From positions 1 to 51,130 of the forward strand of contig JAHEYU010000042.1 of the NCBI GenBank assembly GCA_023251435.1: a DNA stretch of 51,130 bases, in the 5' to 3' direction. Shown piece by piece: positions 16,753 to 24,695 of the stretch. The stretch is from Bacteroidota bacterium (GTDB lineage: Bacteria > Bacteroidota > Bacteroidia > Bacteroidales > Prolixibacteraceae). Each line of letters starts with the position of its first letter. Position 1 is the stretch's first letter. A program made the translations under genes and the position numbers. The notes under the pieces were generated by a model. The model searched no databases. It had not been told where the DNA came from and saw only the letters and a list, made by a program, of their open reading frames with translations.

Positions 16753-19422
16753 TTACAGTTTGATCAACTTACACGAAGCAACGTTTTTGCCTTTTTGCTG
16801 CATGAATATATAATACTCGCCGGGAGCTGGATTGCCCTTTATGATCCATTCAAATTCACTTGCAAAGGCCGGAATATTTTCAATTCGCTTTTTGTCAATC
16901 AATCTGCCATTCAGGTCGCACATTGTAAACTCTATCGGAGCGAGATTTGAAACAGTATATTTTACCTTGAAATTTCTTTCAACCGGATTTGGTGCAGCTA
17001 AGATCGAGTATCCGCTTTCGGCCAATTGGTTTAATTGGGTTGATGTAGGGTAAAGGTATTCCATGTTAAACCAGTTAATATTCCAACCGCCGGCAATCGA
17101 CTGTAAACGAACAGTTTGTTTTCCTGAAGCTAAGTTGATAGTATCTGCAACTGTAATCCATTTTTGCGATCCACCTGTAGCGCCTACAACATTCGACGAC
17201 AACACAAAACCCGTTGGTTTTCGAAGTTCAAATTTTCCTCCGCCCAGACTACTTGCCACCCGGTATTCAATTCGGTAGCTTCCTGCTTTTTCAACATTAA
17301 TGCTGTAATCCAGAAAGTCATTGGCATCAACGCTCGTGATATTTTGCCCTGCATTCGTATCGGTTGTTGCCTGAACGGTGATTCCGGTCATGCCTGAAAA
17401 ATCTTCGGCCTCCACTTTCCCCGGAATTGCAATTACCGGGTAATAACTAAAAACATTGGCTTTTTCCGTAGCAAGTCCTTTCGAATCAATTGCCAGCACC
17501 GAAACTGTGTGCGTGCCTTTTGGCAAGGCATTTAAAGTCCATTGAAACGGTGTTGCTGCCAAAATTCCTTTAAATCTGGAATCAATGTAAAGTTCTACTT
17601 TTGATATTCCATCTGGATCGGTTGCCGTACTTTTTATCAGAAGTTGCTGGTCGGAACCCATATTCGAAGCGTAGGCCGAATTGCTGATTGTTAATATCGG
17701 CGGATTGTTAATAGTGGTTTGTAATGAAAAATCAACAGTCGAATTATCGCCCAATACAGCGTCAACACCAGCAAACAGGGCAGTCATTGGCGAATTCCAG
17801 TTGATGCAGACTTCGTTCGAGGCGTAGCTTCCCATCACATCTACAAAACATTTCGCAGGTTCACTGTACGGATATTTTTCATTGTCTTGTTTTCCTGAAT
17901 TAGGACCTCCGGCAACAAATCCCGGAACTGGCTGCACCACACCGTCGGCATGCGATGGCCGATGATGAAAAAACATTGGAGTTTTACTGCCGTATCCTGA
18001 AACAAAAGAAAAACCGGTGGCATTTTTGCCCAGCAGGTAGTCGGCACATTCGGCGGCTCCTTTGATGTATTTCGCATCTTTTGTAAGAATATAGGCATAC
18101 AGTAAGCCAACCCCCTGGTTTGCGATAGAGCTGTTCGATCCCCAGTTGTACCCAAATGTTGGAATTCTGCAAGCATTGGCAGTTATCTGGTTCAGCCAGT
18201 TATCTGAAGTTGTAACGACAGAGGTTTTTATGGTTGTTAAAAGCGCTGCAGATAATCCGTTGGCTTGCGTTGCCAGCGAAAGCGAAGCGAGTGGCTGTAC
18301 ACTTTGCCAACCCGGAGCACTCAGATATTTCAATGAATTGCTTTTCCCTTCGAGATATGTCTTGAATTCGGCTTTTTGGGTGGTGATATACAATTCGGCA
18401 GCTGCCCAGATAAATTCATCGGAAACATTGCCGTCGCCATATTCCCCGGTCGAAACATCCGAGGGATTTTTAAAATAGATAGCCGGATTGGCTTTGGCCC
18501 AAATCCAGGCACTTTCAGCACGGGTAACACAATCTGCGGCATATACGGCATCGTAATCTTTATAAATTCGTCCGGCCATAGCCATCATGGCTGCAAAATC
18601 GAGAGCCGATGCGGTAGTTTTCCCAATTGCGTAACGAGCTGCTTTATCCGCAGCAGGCATTACCATTCCTGAAAAGTTAAGGGTCGTAAGTTTGAAAAAT
18701 ACGCCGCCATCATTGTCCTGCATGGTTTTTAGCCAGTCGAGTTCGAACTTTACTTCATCCAGTAAATCGTTTTTCCCGTTGCCCGATTCAGGAATATTAA
18801 TGGTTCCGTCGGCAAAAAACGTATTGAAATTTTCGTAGAACGAAAGCATGCTGGCTACCGAAATGCCTGCATTGATAACATATTTGCCATAGTCGCCCGC
18901 ATCGTACCAGCCGCCCGGCGAAGATATTTTTCCGCTTTTCCCGGTTGATGAATGCAAAATGCACTCCGTGTCAGGATGCCCGGCAGGCCTGGCCCATAAA
19001 CCGGCATAAGGAGCAGTTAATTGATATGAACTTCTCTGATAGTAATACGATTTCAGGGAGGCGTAGGCAGGTTTCCGCAAAACAGTATTCGAAATCTCAA
19101 ACGGATACGATTCCCCAAATTCAGGAATGCGGATTTTATAGGTTCCGATCTTGTTAAAGGCCGAAAAATCTGCGCGTTTAACGCTGTCTCCGGCATCTTT
19201 CCAAAATACTTCAGCTGATAGATTTCCGGTAAATTCAACCTTATTATCAGGAACGCTCACCACTTCGAAAGTGCTGGCTTTTGTAAAAACTACAACGGCA
19301 ATTTTGTTGGCGGTGGGGTAGTAGCCTACCTGGTTAATCCTGATTGCTCCGGTTTGCGAACTTGCAAGCTGTGCCAGAATTAATAACAGCATAAAAAGTA
19401 TTGATTTCGAAAAATATTTCAT
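16753..19422 (-). CDS. Secreted multidomain GH9 endoglucanase with CBM6 and T9SS sorting domain
   Basis: An 889-residue exported cellulase. A signal peptide (SILFMLLLILAQLASSQ) leads into a CelD_N-type Ig domain (about 25-110) and a GH9 catalytic domain (about 118-555). The catalytic domain carries GGWYDAGDYGKYV with the catalytic Asp region and a terminal NEVCINWNSP with the acid Glu. Next come an Ig-like domain (VELYIDSRFKGI near 630), a CBM6 (KVEAEDFSGMTG to about 795) and a C-terminal type A sorting domain. The sorting domain includes ILAAPNPVERNFKVKY, MCDLNGRLIDKKRI and GEYYIFMQQKGK. It should reach the surface or medium through the type IX secretion system and cut beta-1,4-glucan. It lies directly downstream of a second GH9 gene on the same strand. 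Confidence 0.92.
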   Translation of the reverse strand: MKYFSKSILFMLLLILAQLASSQTGAIRINQVGYYPTANKIAVVVFTKASTFEVVSVPDNKVEFTGNLSAEVFWKDAGDSVKRADFSAFNKIGTYKIRIPEFGESYPFEISNTVLRKPAYASLKSYYYQRSSYQLTAPYAGLWARPAGHPDTECILHSSTGKSGKISSPGGWYDAGDYGKYVINAGISVASMLSFYENFNTFFADGTINIPESGNGKNDLLDEVKFELDWLKTMQDNDGGVFFKLTTLNFSGMVMPAADKAARYAIGKTTASALDFAAMMAMAGRIYKDYDAVYAADCVTRAESAWIWAKANPAIYFKNPSDVSTGEYGDGNVSDEFIWAAAELYITTQKAEFKTYLEGKSNSLKYLSAPGWQSVQPLASLSLATQANGLSAALLTTIKTSVVTTSDNWLNQITANACRIPTFGYNWGSNSSIANQGVGLLYAYILTKDAKYIKGAAECADYLLGKNATGFSFVSGYGSKTPMFFHHRPSHADGVVQPVPGFVAGGPNSGKQDNEKYPYSEPAKCFVDVMGSYASNEVCINWNSPMTALFAGVDAVLGDNSTVDFSLQTTINNPPILTISNSAYASNMGSDQQLLIKSTATDPDGISKVELYIDSRFKGILAATPFQWTLNALPKGTHTVSVLAIDSKGLATEKANVFSYYPVIAIPGKVEAEDFSGMTGITVQATTDTNAGQNITSVDANDFLDYSINVEKAGSYRIEYRVASSLGGGKFELRKPTGFVLSSNVVGATGGSQKWITVADTINLASGKQTVRLQSIAGGWNINWFNMEYLYPTSTQLNQLAESGYSILAAPNPVERNFKVKYTVSNLAPIEFTMCDLNGRLIDKKRIENIPAFASEFEWIIKGNPAPGEYYIFMQQKGKNVASCKLIKL

Positions 19423-19507
19423 GGTGCGGTTTGTTAATTTTTATTCCAGTTTCAAAACCAGATACGAATGAGGTTTCAGTTCCAGATTTGGGGACTGTAC
19501 TTTTTAA

Positions 19508-19538
19508 GCCCCTCTTTGGAGGGGGTTTTGGGGAGGCC
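19508..19538. repeat. G-rich dispersed repeat, copy 1
   Basis: GCCCCTCTTTGGAGGGG then GTTTTGGGGAGGCC lies between the two GH9 genes. The CCCCTC/GAGGGG part can form a short hairpin. Related copies lie at 24251, 31037, 49237 (inverted) and 49620. Confidence 0.7.
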
Positions 19539-19541
19539 TTT

Positions 19542-21179
19542 TTACTTTTCAACAAATCCGGCCAGTGCATAAACCAGCGCTCCCTGCCAGTTGATGGCGA
19601 TTTCGTTGGTTCGGTAGTCTTCCTCTTCATCTTTCCATCCGGTTGCCGAATGACCTCCGCCAACAATATAACCCGGCCATGGTTCCACTTCGTTGTCCGA
19701 GCCTGAACGGCGGTCGTGCGGTTTCATTGCAGGATTATTCCCCAATCCGGTAACGAATGAGCGATTGTAGTAATTGCGCCCAAAAATATGAGCGATGGCA
19801 TCATGCGAAGCCTGAATGTAAGCTTTGTTGGGAGAAAGCTTGTTGGCAACCTGCAGGTTCAGCACCTGACGGGCAATTGTTCCGTTACATCCCCAGTAAT
19901 ATCTTACCAATGGACGGCCGTAAACGTCCGAGTTTGCATTTTTTGCAATCGAATTAGCGCCTTCCACAATATTTTTTTGAATGGCTTTCAAAACTTCAGG
20001 ATTCTTGCCTGATTTTTTGGAAAGGGCATATTGAAACATTCCCAAATTAGAAACATCGCCCCAGTCCCAATCTTCGTCAATTTTGAAATCCATTTTGGCG
20101 GCCTGTGTTTCGAAGTCTTTCAGGAAAGACACGTCGCCGGTGGTTTCCCACATTTCTGCGGCAGCCCAAAGTCGGTCGTCCGGATCAGAGGTTTGGTATC
20201 CTCCGGTTTTGAATTCGCCCTGCACGAAATTTTTGTTGTCTGGATTTTCTTTCAGGAATTTGTAGCTCAATTTAGCCGCTGCAAGGCATTTTTGCGCATA
20301 TGCTTTGTCGTAAGGTTCGAAATAGCGGGCAGCCTGCGCCATCATGGCTACAAAATCGGCAACGGCAGCCGAACTCCATTCGGTGAAATATCTTTTTTGC
20401 TTGTCATCTACCGGCATGCAAAATGGTTCGAAATTCTTCGCGGTTAATTTATGTGCCACTTTTCCTGAACCGTCTGTGTATTGCATGGTCAGCAACCAAT
20501 CGGTTTCCCATTTCATTTCTTTCAGGAAATCGGGATAACCTTTTGCTGTTTCGGGCAGGTCGAGTGATAATTTTTTCAAATTATCCTGAAACTGATCCCA
20601 TGCCATAAACATTACTCCCACTGTAATTCCAGCGTTTACCACATATTTTCCGTAGTCGCCGGCATCGTGCCAGCCTCCGGTTCCGTTGCGGCGCACGCCC
20701 GGTTTGCCCTGATAATCTTCGTAGCCATCTTCTAAATGACAGGCTTCGTTGGCAAAATGATGACCGTTGTGTGTTCCTGAAACTGCAGTGCCGCAGCGCC
20801 ACAAATAAAACCCGCGCATACTGGTATAAAATGCCTGATTGTAAACTTTCGGAGATATCTCGAACTCAACGGATTTTGTTCCTTCTGCTGTTTCCAGGTA
20901 ATATTTGCCATTTTTAGTCACCGAAGAGAAATCGGCTACTGCAACATTTTGGTTCACGTCTTTCTGGAAGACAGGCTTTGAAGCCTCTCCTTTAAATATG
21001 ACAGACTTATCGGAAACCTGTTTGATTACAAACGATTTGGTTTCGCCAACGATAGATGCTTTTTTAGATTGCTGGGGCAGAAATCCCAAGGTGTTTAACT
21101 GAATGCTTTGAGATTGACCGTTGGCCAAAAAGTATCCAAAAGCAAAAAGGATAAAGGAAATCAGAAAAGTTGGTTTCAT
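19542..21179 (-). CDS. Exported GH9 endoglucanase without accessory domains
   Basis: A 545-residue GH9 protein with a signal peptide (LISFILFAFGYFLANGQ), an N-terminal Ig-like CelD_N domain (to about 95) and a catalytic domain reaching the C-terminus. GGWHDAGDYGKYVVNAG and the terminal NEIAINWQGALVYALAG contain the catalytic Asp region and Glu. It has no carbohydrate-binding module and no type IX sorting tail, unlike its neighbour, so it probably stays in the periplasm and finishes oligosaccharides. Both genes point the same way, and the 119-base gap between them carries one G-rich repeat, so co-transcription is plausible. A TATCTTTA sequence around 21231-21238 (minus strand) could be its -7 box. 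Confidence 0.9.
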   Translation of the reverse strand: MKPTFLISFILFAFGYFLANGQSQSIQLNTLGFLPQQSKKASIVGETKSFVIKQVSDKSVIFKGEASKPVFQKDVNQNVAVADFSSVTKNGKYYLETAEGTKSVEFEISPKVYNQAFYTSMRGFYLWRCGTAVSGTHNGHHFANEACHLEDGYEDYQGKPGVRRNGTGGWHDAGDYGKYVVNAGITVGVMFMAWDQFQDNLKKLSLDLPETAKGYPDFLKEMKWETDWLLTMQYTDGSGKVAHKLTAKNFEPFCMPVDDKQKRYFTEWSSAAVADFVAMMAQAARYFEPYDKAYAQKCLAAAKLSYKFLKENPDNKNFVQGEFKTGGYQTSDPDDRLWAAAEMWETTGDVSFLKDFETQAAKMDFKIDEDWDWGDVSNLGMFQYALSKKSGKNPEVLKAIQKNIVEGANSIAKNANSDVYGRPLVRYYWGCNGTIARQVLNLQVANKLSPNKAYIQASHDAIAHIFGRNYYNRSFVTGLGNNPAMKPHDRRSGSDNEVEPWPGYIVGGGHSATGWKDEEEDYRTNEIAINWQGALVYALAGFVEK

Positions 21180-21317
21180 TGATTATAGATTTTAGGTTTG
21201 TGTTTTATTGTAGATGATACAATATGGGATAAAGATAGTATGGCTGTATTAAACTGTGTAGTTTCGGGTTCGAAAAGATTGACCATTCTATAGCAGAAAT
21301 CAATCTAAAATGATTAA

Positions 21318-22499
21318 TTACACTAATTCAACTGTCACTTTTTTGAAAAAGCGGGTTTCAAGCAATCGTACAATGCGCCGAACGACCGACTTGCGAATTT
21401 CGAGTTCGACCGGTTGGTCGGGATCCTGATGTGCCCAGTTGATGCGGGTTCCGACAATAATATGAATGTCATCGTGTTGTGTCAGAAGTTTAACAACTTC
21501 TTCCGGCGGACTGTCGCCCAGTCGCATGTCGCTTGTGTAATTCTCCAGAATTTCCTCCACTCGTCCCAAAGTCAGAATCCCTTCGGTAACAATTTCGAAT
21601 CCTTCCATTCTGGCGGCCGGCGGCAATGTTTTTTCCGAAAAGCGGTGCTGAATATCAATTTCCAAATTCAATTCGCGGGCGATAATTTCGGCAGTTGTTC
21701 CACCACAAATAATTTTCTTCCCCGGAAATTCCTGAATTTTCTTCACAAAATCGGCATCCTTGATTTTATAAAAAGGTGGACCGGTAATCAGCATAAACTG
21801 ACGGGGTTGTCTGAAATAAACGACTCCGCAACTGGCGTCGTCGCGCATTTCGAAGGCATCGTTCATCGAAGCCTGGTTTAGAATTTTTCGGGCCAGTTTG
21901 GTGGCCGATATCTCAAACTCGCGTGCAATCTGGCTTTCGGCAAATATTTCAATATTATCGAGGCCCCAACCTGTGGGAAAACGTTTGCTTCCCAAACCTG
22001 ACTGCGCAATTCCATCGGTCATGAAAATAATCCGGTCTTCGAGCATTGGCGAAAACTCTCTGATTCGCAGTATTTTGCCTGCATTTTCTTCACCTCTGAT
22101 TGGAATCTGAATTTCTTTTGGATTAAAAACCTGTCCTCTTCTGAAAATTACCGAGCGCGGATTGTCGTAGTTGATGATGCGAACCTGGCCGTCATCTTCA
22201 ATTTCAATAATGGTGAAAGTGGCATAACTTTCTTTTCCGTCCCTGCTTTTGGGCAGTGCCCGCATAAAAATATTGGCTGCAACTTCGGGTTTTGTATGGA
22301 AAGAAGCGTAGTTTAAAGCCATTGAAGCAGTGAGAGTTGCAAGTACATTTGCTTTTACGCCATGTCCGATCCCATCCGAAAGTACCAGAATACTTCGCCC
22401 TTCCGCTTTTATCACCCGCGAATGGAATACATCTCCGCAAACAACCTGTCCATGCCGGTTGAGCTGATGAAGATCGACTTCTATGTGGTAATCGGCCAT
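21318..22499 (-). CDS. SpoIIE/PP2C-type serine phosphatase of the hydrogenase regulatory cluster
   Basis: A 393-residue cytoplasmic phosphatase. The PP2C/SpoIIE core occupies roughly residues 10-230, with the metal-binding ILVLSDGIGHGVKANVLATL near 40, an IIFMTDGI strand and a MRDDASCGVVYF end motif. The last 150 residues form a separate domain (ITGPPFYKIKDADFV, IICGGTTAEIIAREL) that I associate with PP2C proteins in hydrogenase gene clusters. In partner switching, such phosphatases dephosphorylate a STAS protein that an RsbW-like kinase has phosphorylated. An RsbW-like ATPase is encoded at 24285; no STAS protein is visible here. The PAS gene lies just upstream on the same strand. It is not evidence of sporulation. 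Confidence 0.85.
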   Translation of the reverse strand: MADYHIEVDLHQLNRHGQVVCGDVFHSRVIKAEGRSILVLSDGIGHGVKANVLATLTASMALNYASFHTKPEVAANIFMRALPKSRDGKESYATFTIIEIEDDGQVRIINYDNPRSVIFRRGQVFNPKEIQIPIRGEENAGKILRIREFSPMLEDRIIFMTDGIAQSGLGSKRFPTGWGLDNIEIFAESQIAREFEISATKLARKILNQASMNDAFEMRDDASCGVVYFRQPRQFMLITGPPFYKIKDADFVKKIQEFPGKKIICGGTTAEIIARELNLEIDIQHRFSEKTLPPAARMEGFEIVTEGILTLGRVEEILENYTSDMRLGDSPPEEVVKLLTQHDDIHIIVGTRINWAHQDPDQPVELEIRKSVVRRIVRLLETRFFKKVTVELV

Positions 22500-22591
22500 T
22501 TTTAAAAAGGTTTTAAGTTCCAGGTTTCAAGTTCCAAGTGTCGCCCTTGTCTATTTAGTATTGGGCATTTGTTGTTATCTTCTTATTTTTT

Positions 22592-22618
22592 ATTCGATAC
22601 TGGATATTCGATATTGGA
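22592..22618. repeat. Short tandem duplication between the PP2C and PAS genes
   Basis: ATTCGATACTGGA (22592-22604) is repeated as ATTCGATATTGGA (22606-22618) with a 14-base period. No function is evident. A fragment of the G-rich repeat (TTGGGGGAGGCT) lies just after, near 22650-22661. Confidence 0.5.
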
Positions 22619-22665
22619 AATTGGTTATTTGAATTTCCTTTCTTTTACTCGTTGGGGGAGGCTCG

Positions 22666-23592
22666 TTATTCATCCTCTCCGTATTGATATGATTCTATGA
22701 TCGAATTCAATAGTTCCTCGGTCAGAGAAGCGTTATCGCCAAGCAGGAAGGCGATTTTTTGCACAGTTTCGAGGTTTTGCCTGTTTACTCGCTGAGCACG
22801 GCTGATAATCTCTTCGCGTACCAGCGATGGTGCCGACATATCGCGCAGTAATGCCCCAACTACCCGATGTTTATAAATAGTAATTACCGAAACGTGTAAC
22901 AGTTTATTTTGGATTTTCAGGTCGCGTTCAATCATATTTTCGCCCGAAACCAGGGCAGATGAAAACATCTTGTAAATCATTTCAGGTACCAGTTCTTTCA
23001 GGTCGGCTCCGTGCAATCCCGGAATTGTTTCGTACAATTCTTCAATCTCGGGGCCGAAAAGTTTTGCAAATCCTTCGTTCGAGTCAATTACTTTGAATTC
23101 ACTGTCAATGATTATAATCCCAGCCCTGATTTTATGCATCATGGCCGAAGCGATCACCGTTGCTTCACGGGCTTTCTCCAATTTTCGCTCAGCCTTTTTC
23201 CGCTCAGTAATATCGAAAATGGATCCAACAATCCCCATAATTTCACCTTGATTATTCCGTATTACTGCCTTGTTGAAAACAACATCGTGCAGTGTGCCGG
23301 TAGCATCGCGAAACTTAGCTTCATAGTTCTGGTCGCCCGGGCTGTCGAACAATTCCTGATCGCGTTTCGAGTAAATTTCGGCGATCTCAAAAGGCTGGAT
23401 ATCGAAAACCGTTTTACCGATAATCTGTGATTTGGGCAATCCCAATAGTTTTTCCTGTGCCAGATTGCAGGCTTTGTATATGCCGTTCAGGTCGCGGTAG
23501 AAAATCGGAATTGGCAATGCATCAATGATTTTCTGATGCAATTCGGGATCATCAATAAACCCCTGGTTGAAAGATTTTTCTTCGTAAATCAT
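22666..23592 (-). CDS. Two-PAS-domain protein, apparently the detached sensor part of a HydS-type hydrogenase
   Basis: A 308-residue cytoplasmic protein with two PAS domains (about 15-130 and 150-255). The first ends in the PAC-like GIVGSIFDITERKKAERKLE; the second holds AGIIIIDSEFKVIDSNEGF. There is no kinase, cyclase or helix-turn-helix. The C-terminal helix (ETVQKIAFLLGDNASLTEEL) resembles the tail of clostridial HydS-type hydrogenases that have a C-terminal PAS domain. The HydS-like gene at 24695 lacks PAS, so function may have been split between two genes. It is divergent from the DRTGG-HydS operon and precedes the PP2C gene. The ligand, perhaps a redox or H2-dependent signal, is not predictable. 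Confidence 0.75.
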   Translation of the reverse strand: MIYEEKSFNQGFIDDPELHQKIIDALPIPIFYRDLNGIYKACNLAQEKLLGLPKSQIIGKTVFDIQPFEIAEIYSKRDQELFDSPGDQNYEAKFRDATGTLHDVVFNKAVIRNNQGEIMGIVGSIFDITERKKAERKLEKAREATVIASAMMHKIRAGIIIIDSEFKVIDSNEGFAKLFGPEIEELYETIPGLHGADLKELVPEMIYKMFSSALVSGENMIERDLKIQNKLLHVSVITIYKHRVVGALLRDMSAPSLVREEIISRAQRVNRQNLETVQKIAFLLGDNASLTEELLNSIIESYQYGEDE

Positions 23593-23808
23593 GGTGTGTG
23601 AATTTCGAACTTAAATTACGAATCTAATCCTGAATATTCAATTTTATTTTACAATTTCTGGAATCAGCGCAATTTTAGCAGGCGATTCACTTTTTGAAAT
23701 TCAAATCCCTTAACTGAAACCATTTTAAATAAGCCTCAATCCTGATTTTGGTCAAGGGTATTCAGTTATTTTTTCTGAAATTTGCCGCAAACCCCTTTAA
23801 AATAGAAA

Positions 23809-24153
23809 ATGAAGCTAAAAGAGATTGCCGCTGTATTAAATGCAACGACATCATGCGGAGCCGATAAGCTGGAGGAAGAGGTGGAGATGGGCTATAGTTC
23901 TGATCTGATGAGTGATGTTTTGACTTTGGATACCGATAACCTGATACTGATCACCGGGCTTGTTAATGTACAGGCGATACGCACAGCCGAAATGGCCGAC
24001 ATCCGTGCCATTGTTTTTGTGCGCAATAAAAAAGCGAATGAGCAAATGCTCGAACTGGCAAACGAAAACGGATTGGTGATTCTGGAATCGCCCTACTCAC
24101 TGTTTAAATCGAGTGGCCTTTTATTTCAGGCCGGATTGAAACCCATTTATTAA
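23809..24153 (+). CDS. DRTGG-domain protein, first copy
   Basis: A 114-residue DRTGG-domain protein (MKLKEIAAVLNATTSC..., with YSSDLMSDVLTL and NLILITGLVNVQAIRTAE). DRTGG domains are found between the catalytic parts of some phosphotransacetylases and next to CBS domains; stand-alone copies recur in hydrogenase operons of anaerobes. The biochemical role is unknown and ligand sensing is the usual suggestion. It opens the plus-strand operon that continues with the ATPase, the HydS-like protein, a second DRTGG gene and a PHP gene. The gap to the divergent PAS gene (216 bases) holds both promoters. It is only weakly similar to the second copy at 26052, so an old duplication is likely. Confidence 0.82.
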   Translation: MKLKEIAAVLNATTSCGADKLEEEVEMGYSSDLMSDVLTLDTDNLILITGLVNVQAIRTAEMADIRAIVFVRNKKANEQMLELANENGLVILESPYSLFKSSGLLFQAGLKPIY

Positions 24154-24250
24154 TTTACGATTAGACGATTTACCATTTACGATTTTCGGATAACGACCAG
24201 GAAACAAAGCATGAAAAACTTGAAATCCTTTCATCATAGCGATTTTTTCT

Positions 24251-24282
24251 CCCCCTCTTTCGGAGGGGGTTGGGGGGAGGCT
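24251..24282. repeat. G-rich dispersed repeat, copy 2, forming the ribosome site of the next gene
   Basis: CCCCCTCTTTCGGAGGGGG then TTGGGGGGAGGCT ends three bases before the ATG at 24285. Its GGGAGG is the only Shine-Dalgarno-like sequence available to that gene. Confidence 0.7.
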
Positions 24283-24284
24283 GT

Positions 24285-24695
24285 ATGAAACTATTTTTTT
24301 CCATACAAGGAGGTGATTTTACCCGCGCCGGACATCCGTCGAGCGAGGTGAAAAAGGTATTGAAGCAATTGGACATTGATGGAAAAACCATTAAAAATAT
24401 TGTGATTGCCCTATATGAAGCCGAAGTGAATGTAGTGGCGCATGCCTGGAGGGGAACTGTTTCGGTTGAAATTGATGAAAATAAGATCATTATTGTAGTT
24501 GAAGATGAAGGCCCCGGCATCCCCGATATTGAACAGGCTATGCAGGCCGGGTTTTCGACGGCGAGTAAAAAAGTTCGTGAAATGGGTTTTGGAGCCGGAA
24601 TGGGCTTGCCCAATATGAAAAAAAATACGGATGAACTGATAATTGAATCGGAAGTGGGAAAAGGTACAAAAGTAAAAATGATCAACTGTTTTTAA
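24285..24695 (+). CDS. RsbW-like anti-sigma factor/serine kinase ATPase
   Basis: A 136-residue GHKL-fold ATPase of the anti-sigma type. The N box is LYEAEVNVVAHA, the G1 box DEGPGIPD and the G2 box GFGAGMGLPNMKK. It lacks any histidine kinase phosphoacceptor domain. RsbW/SpoIIAB-type proteins bind a sigma factor or phosphorylate a STAS protein. Paired with the PP2C phosphatase at 21318 it would make a partner switch. The in-frame TTG at 24270 would start inside the G-rich repeat; the ATG at 24285 fits the family start and uses the repeat's GGGAGG as ribosome site. Its stop shares one base with the start of the HydS-like gene (TAATG), showing tight coupling. Confidence 0.85.
   Translation: MKLFFSIQGGDFTRAGHPSSEVKKVLKQLDIDGKTIKNIVIALYEAEVNVVAHAWRGTVSVEIDENKIIIVVEDEGPGIPDIEQAMQAGFSTASKKVREMGFGAGMGLPNMKKNTDELIIESEVGKGTKVKMINCF

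Noticed and set aside
21318-22499. Evidence for sporulation from a SpoIIE-type protein
   Set aside because: No membrane spans as in SpoIIE and no other sporulation gene; the PP2C domain is shared by many stress and redox regulators.
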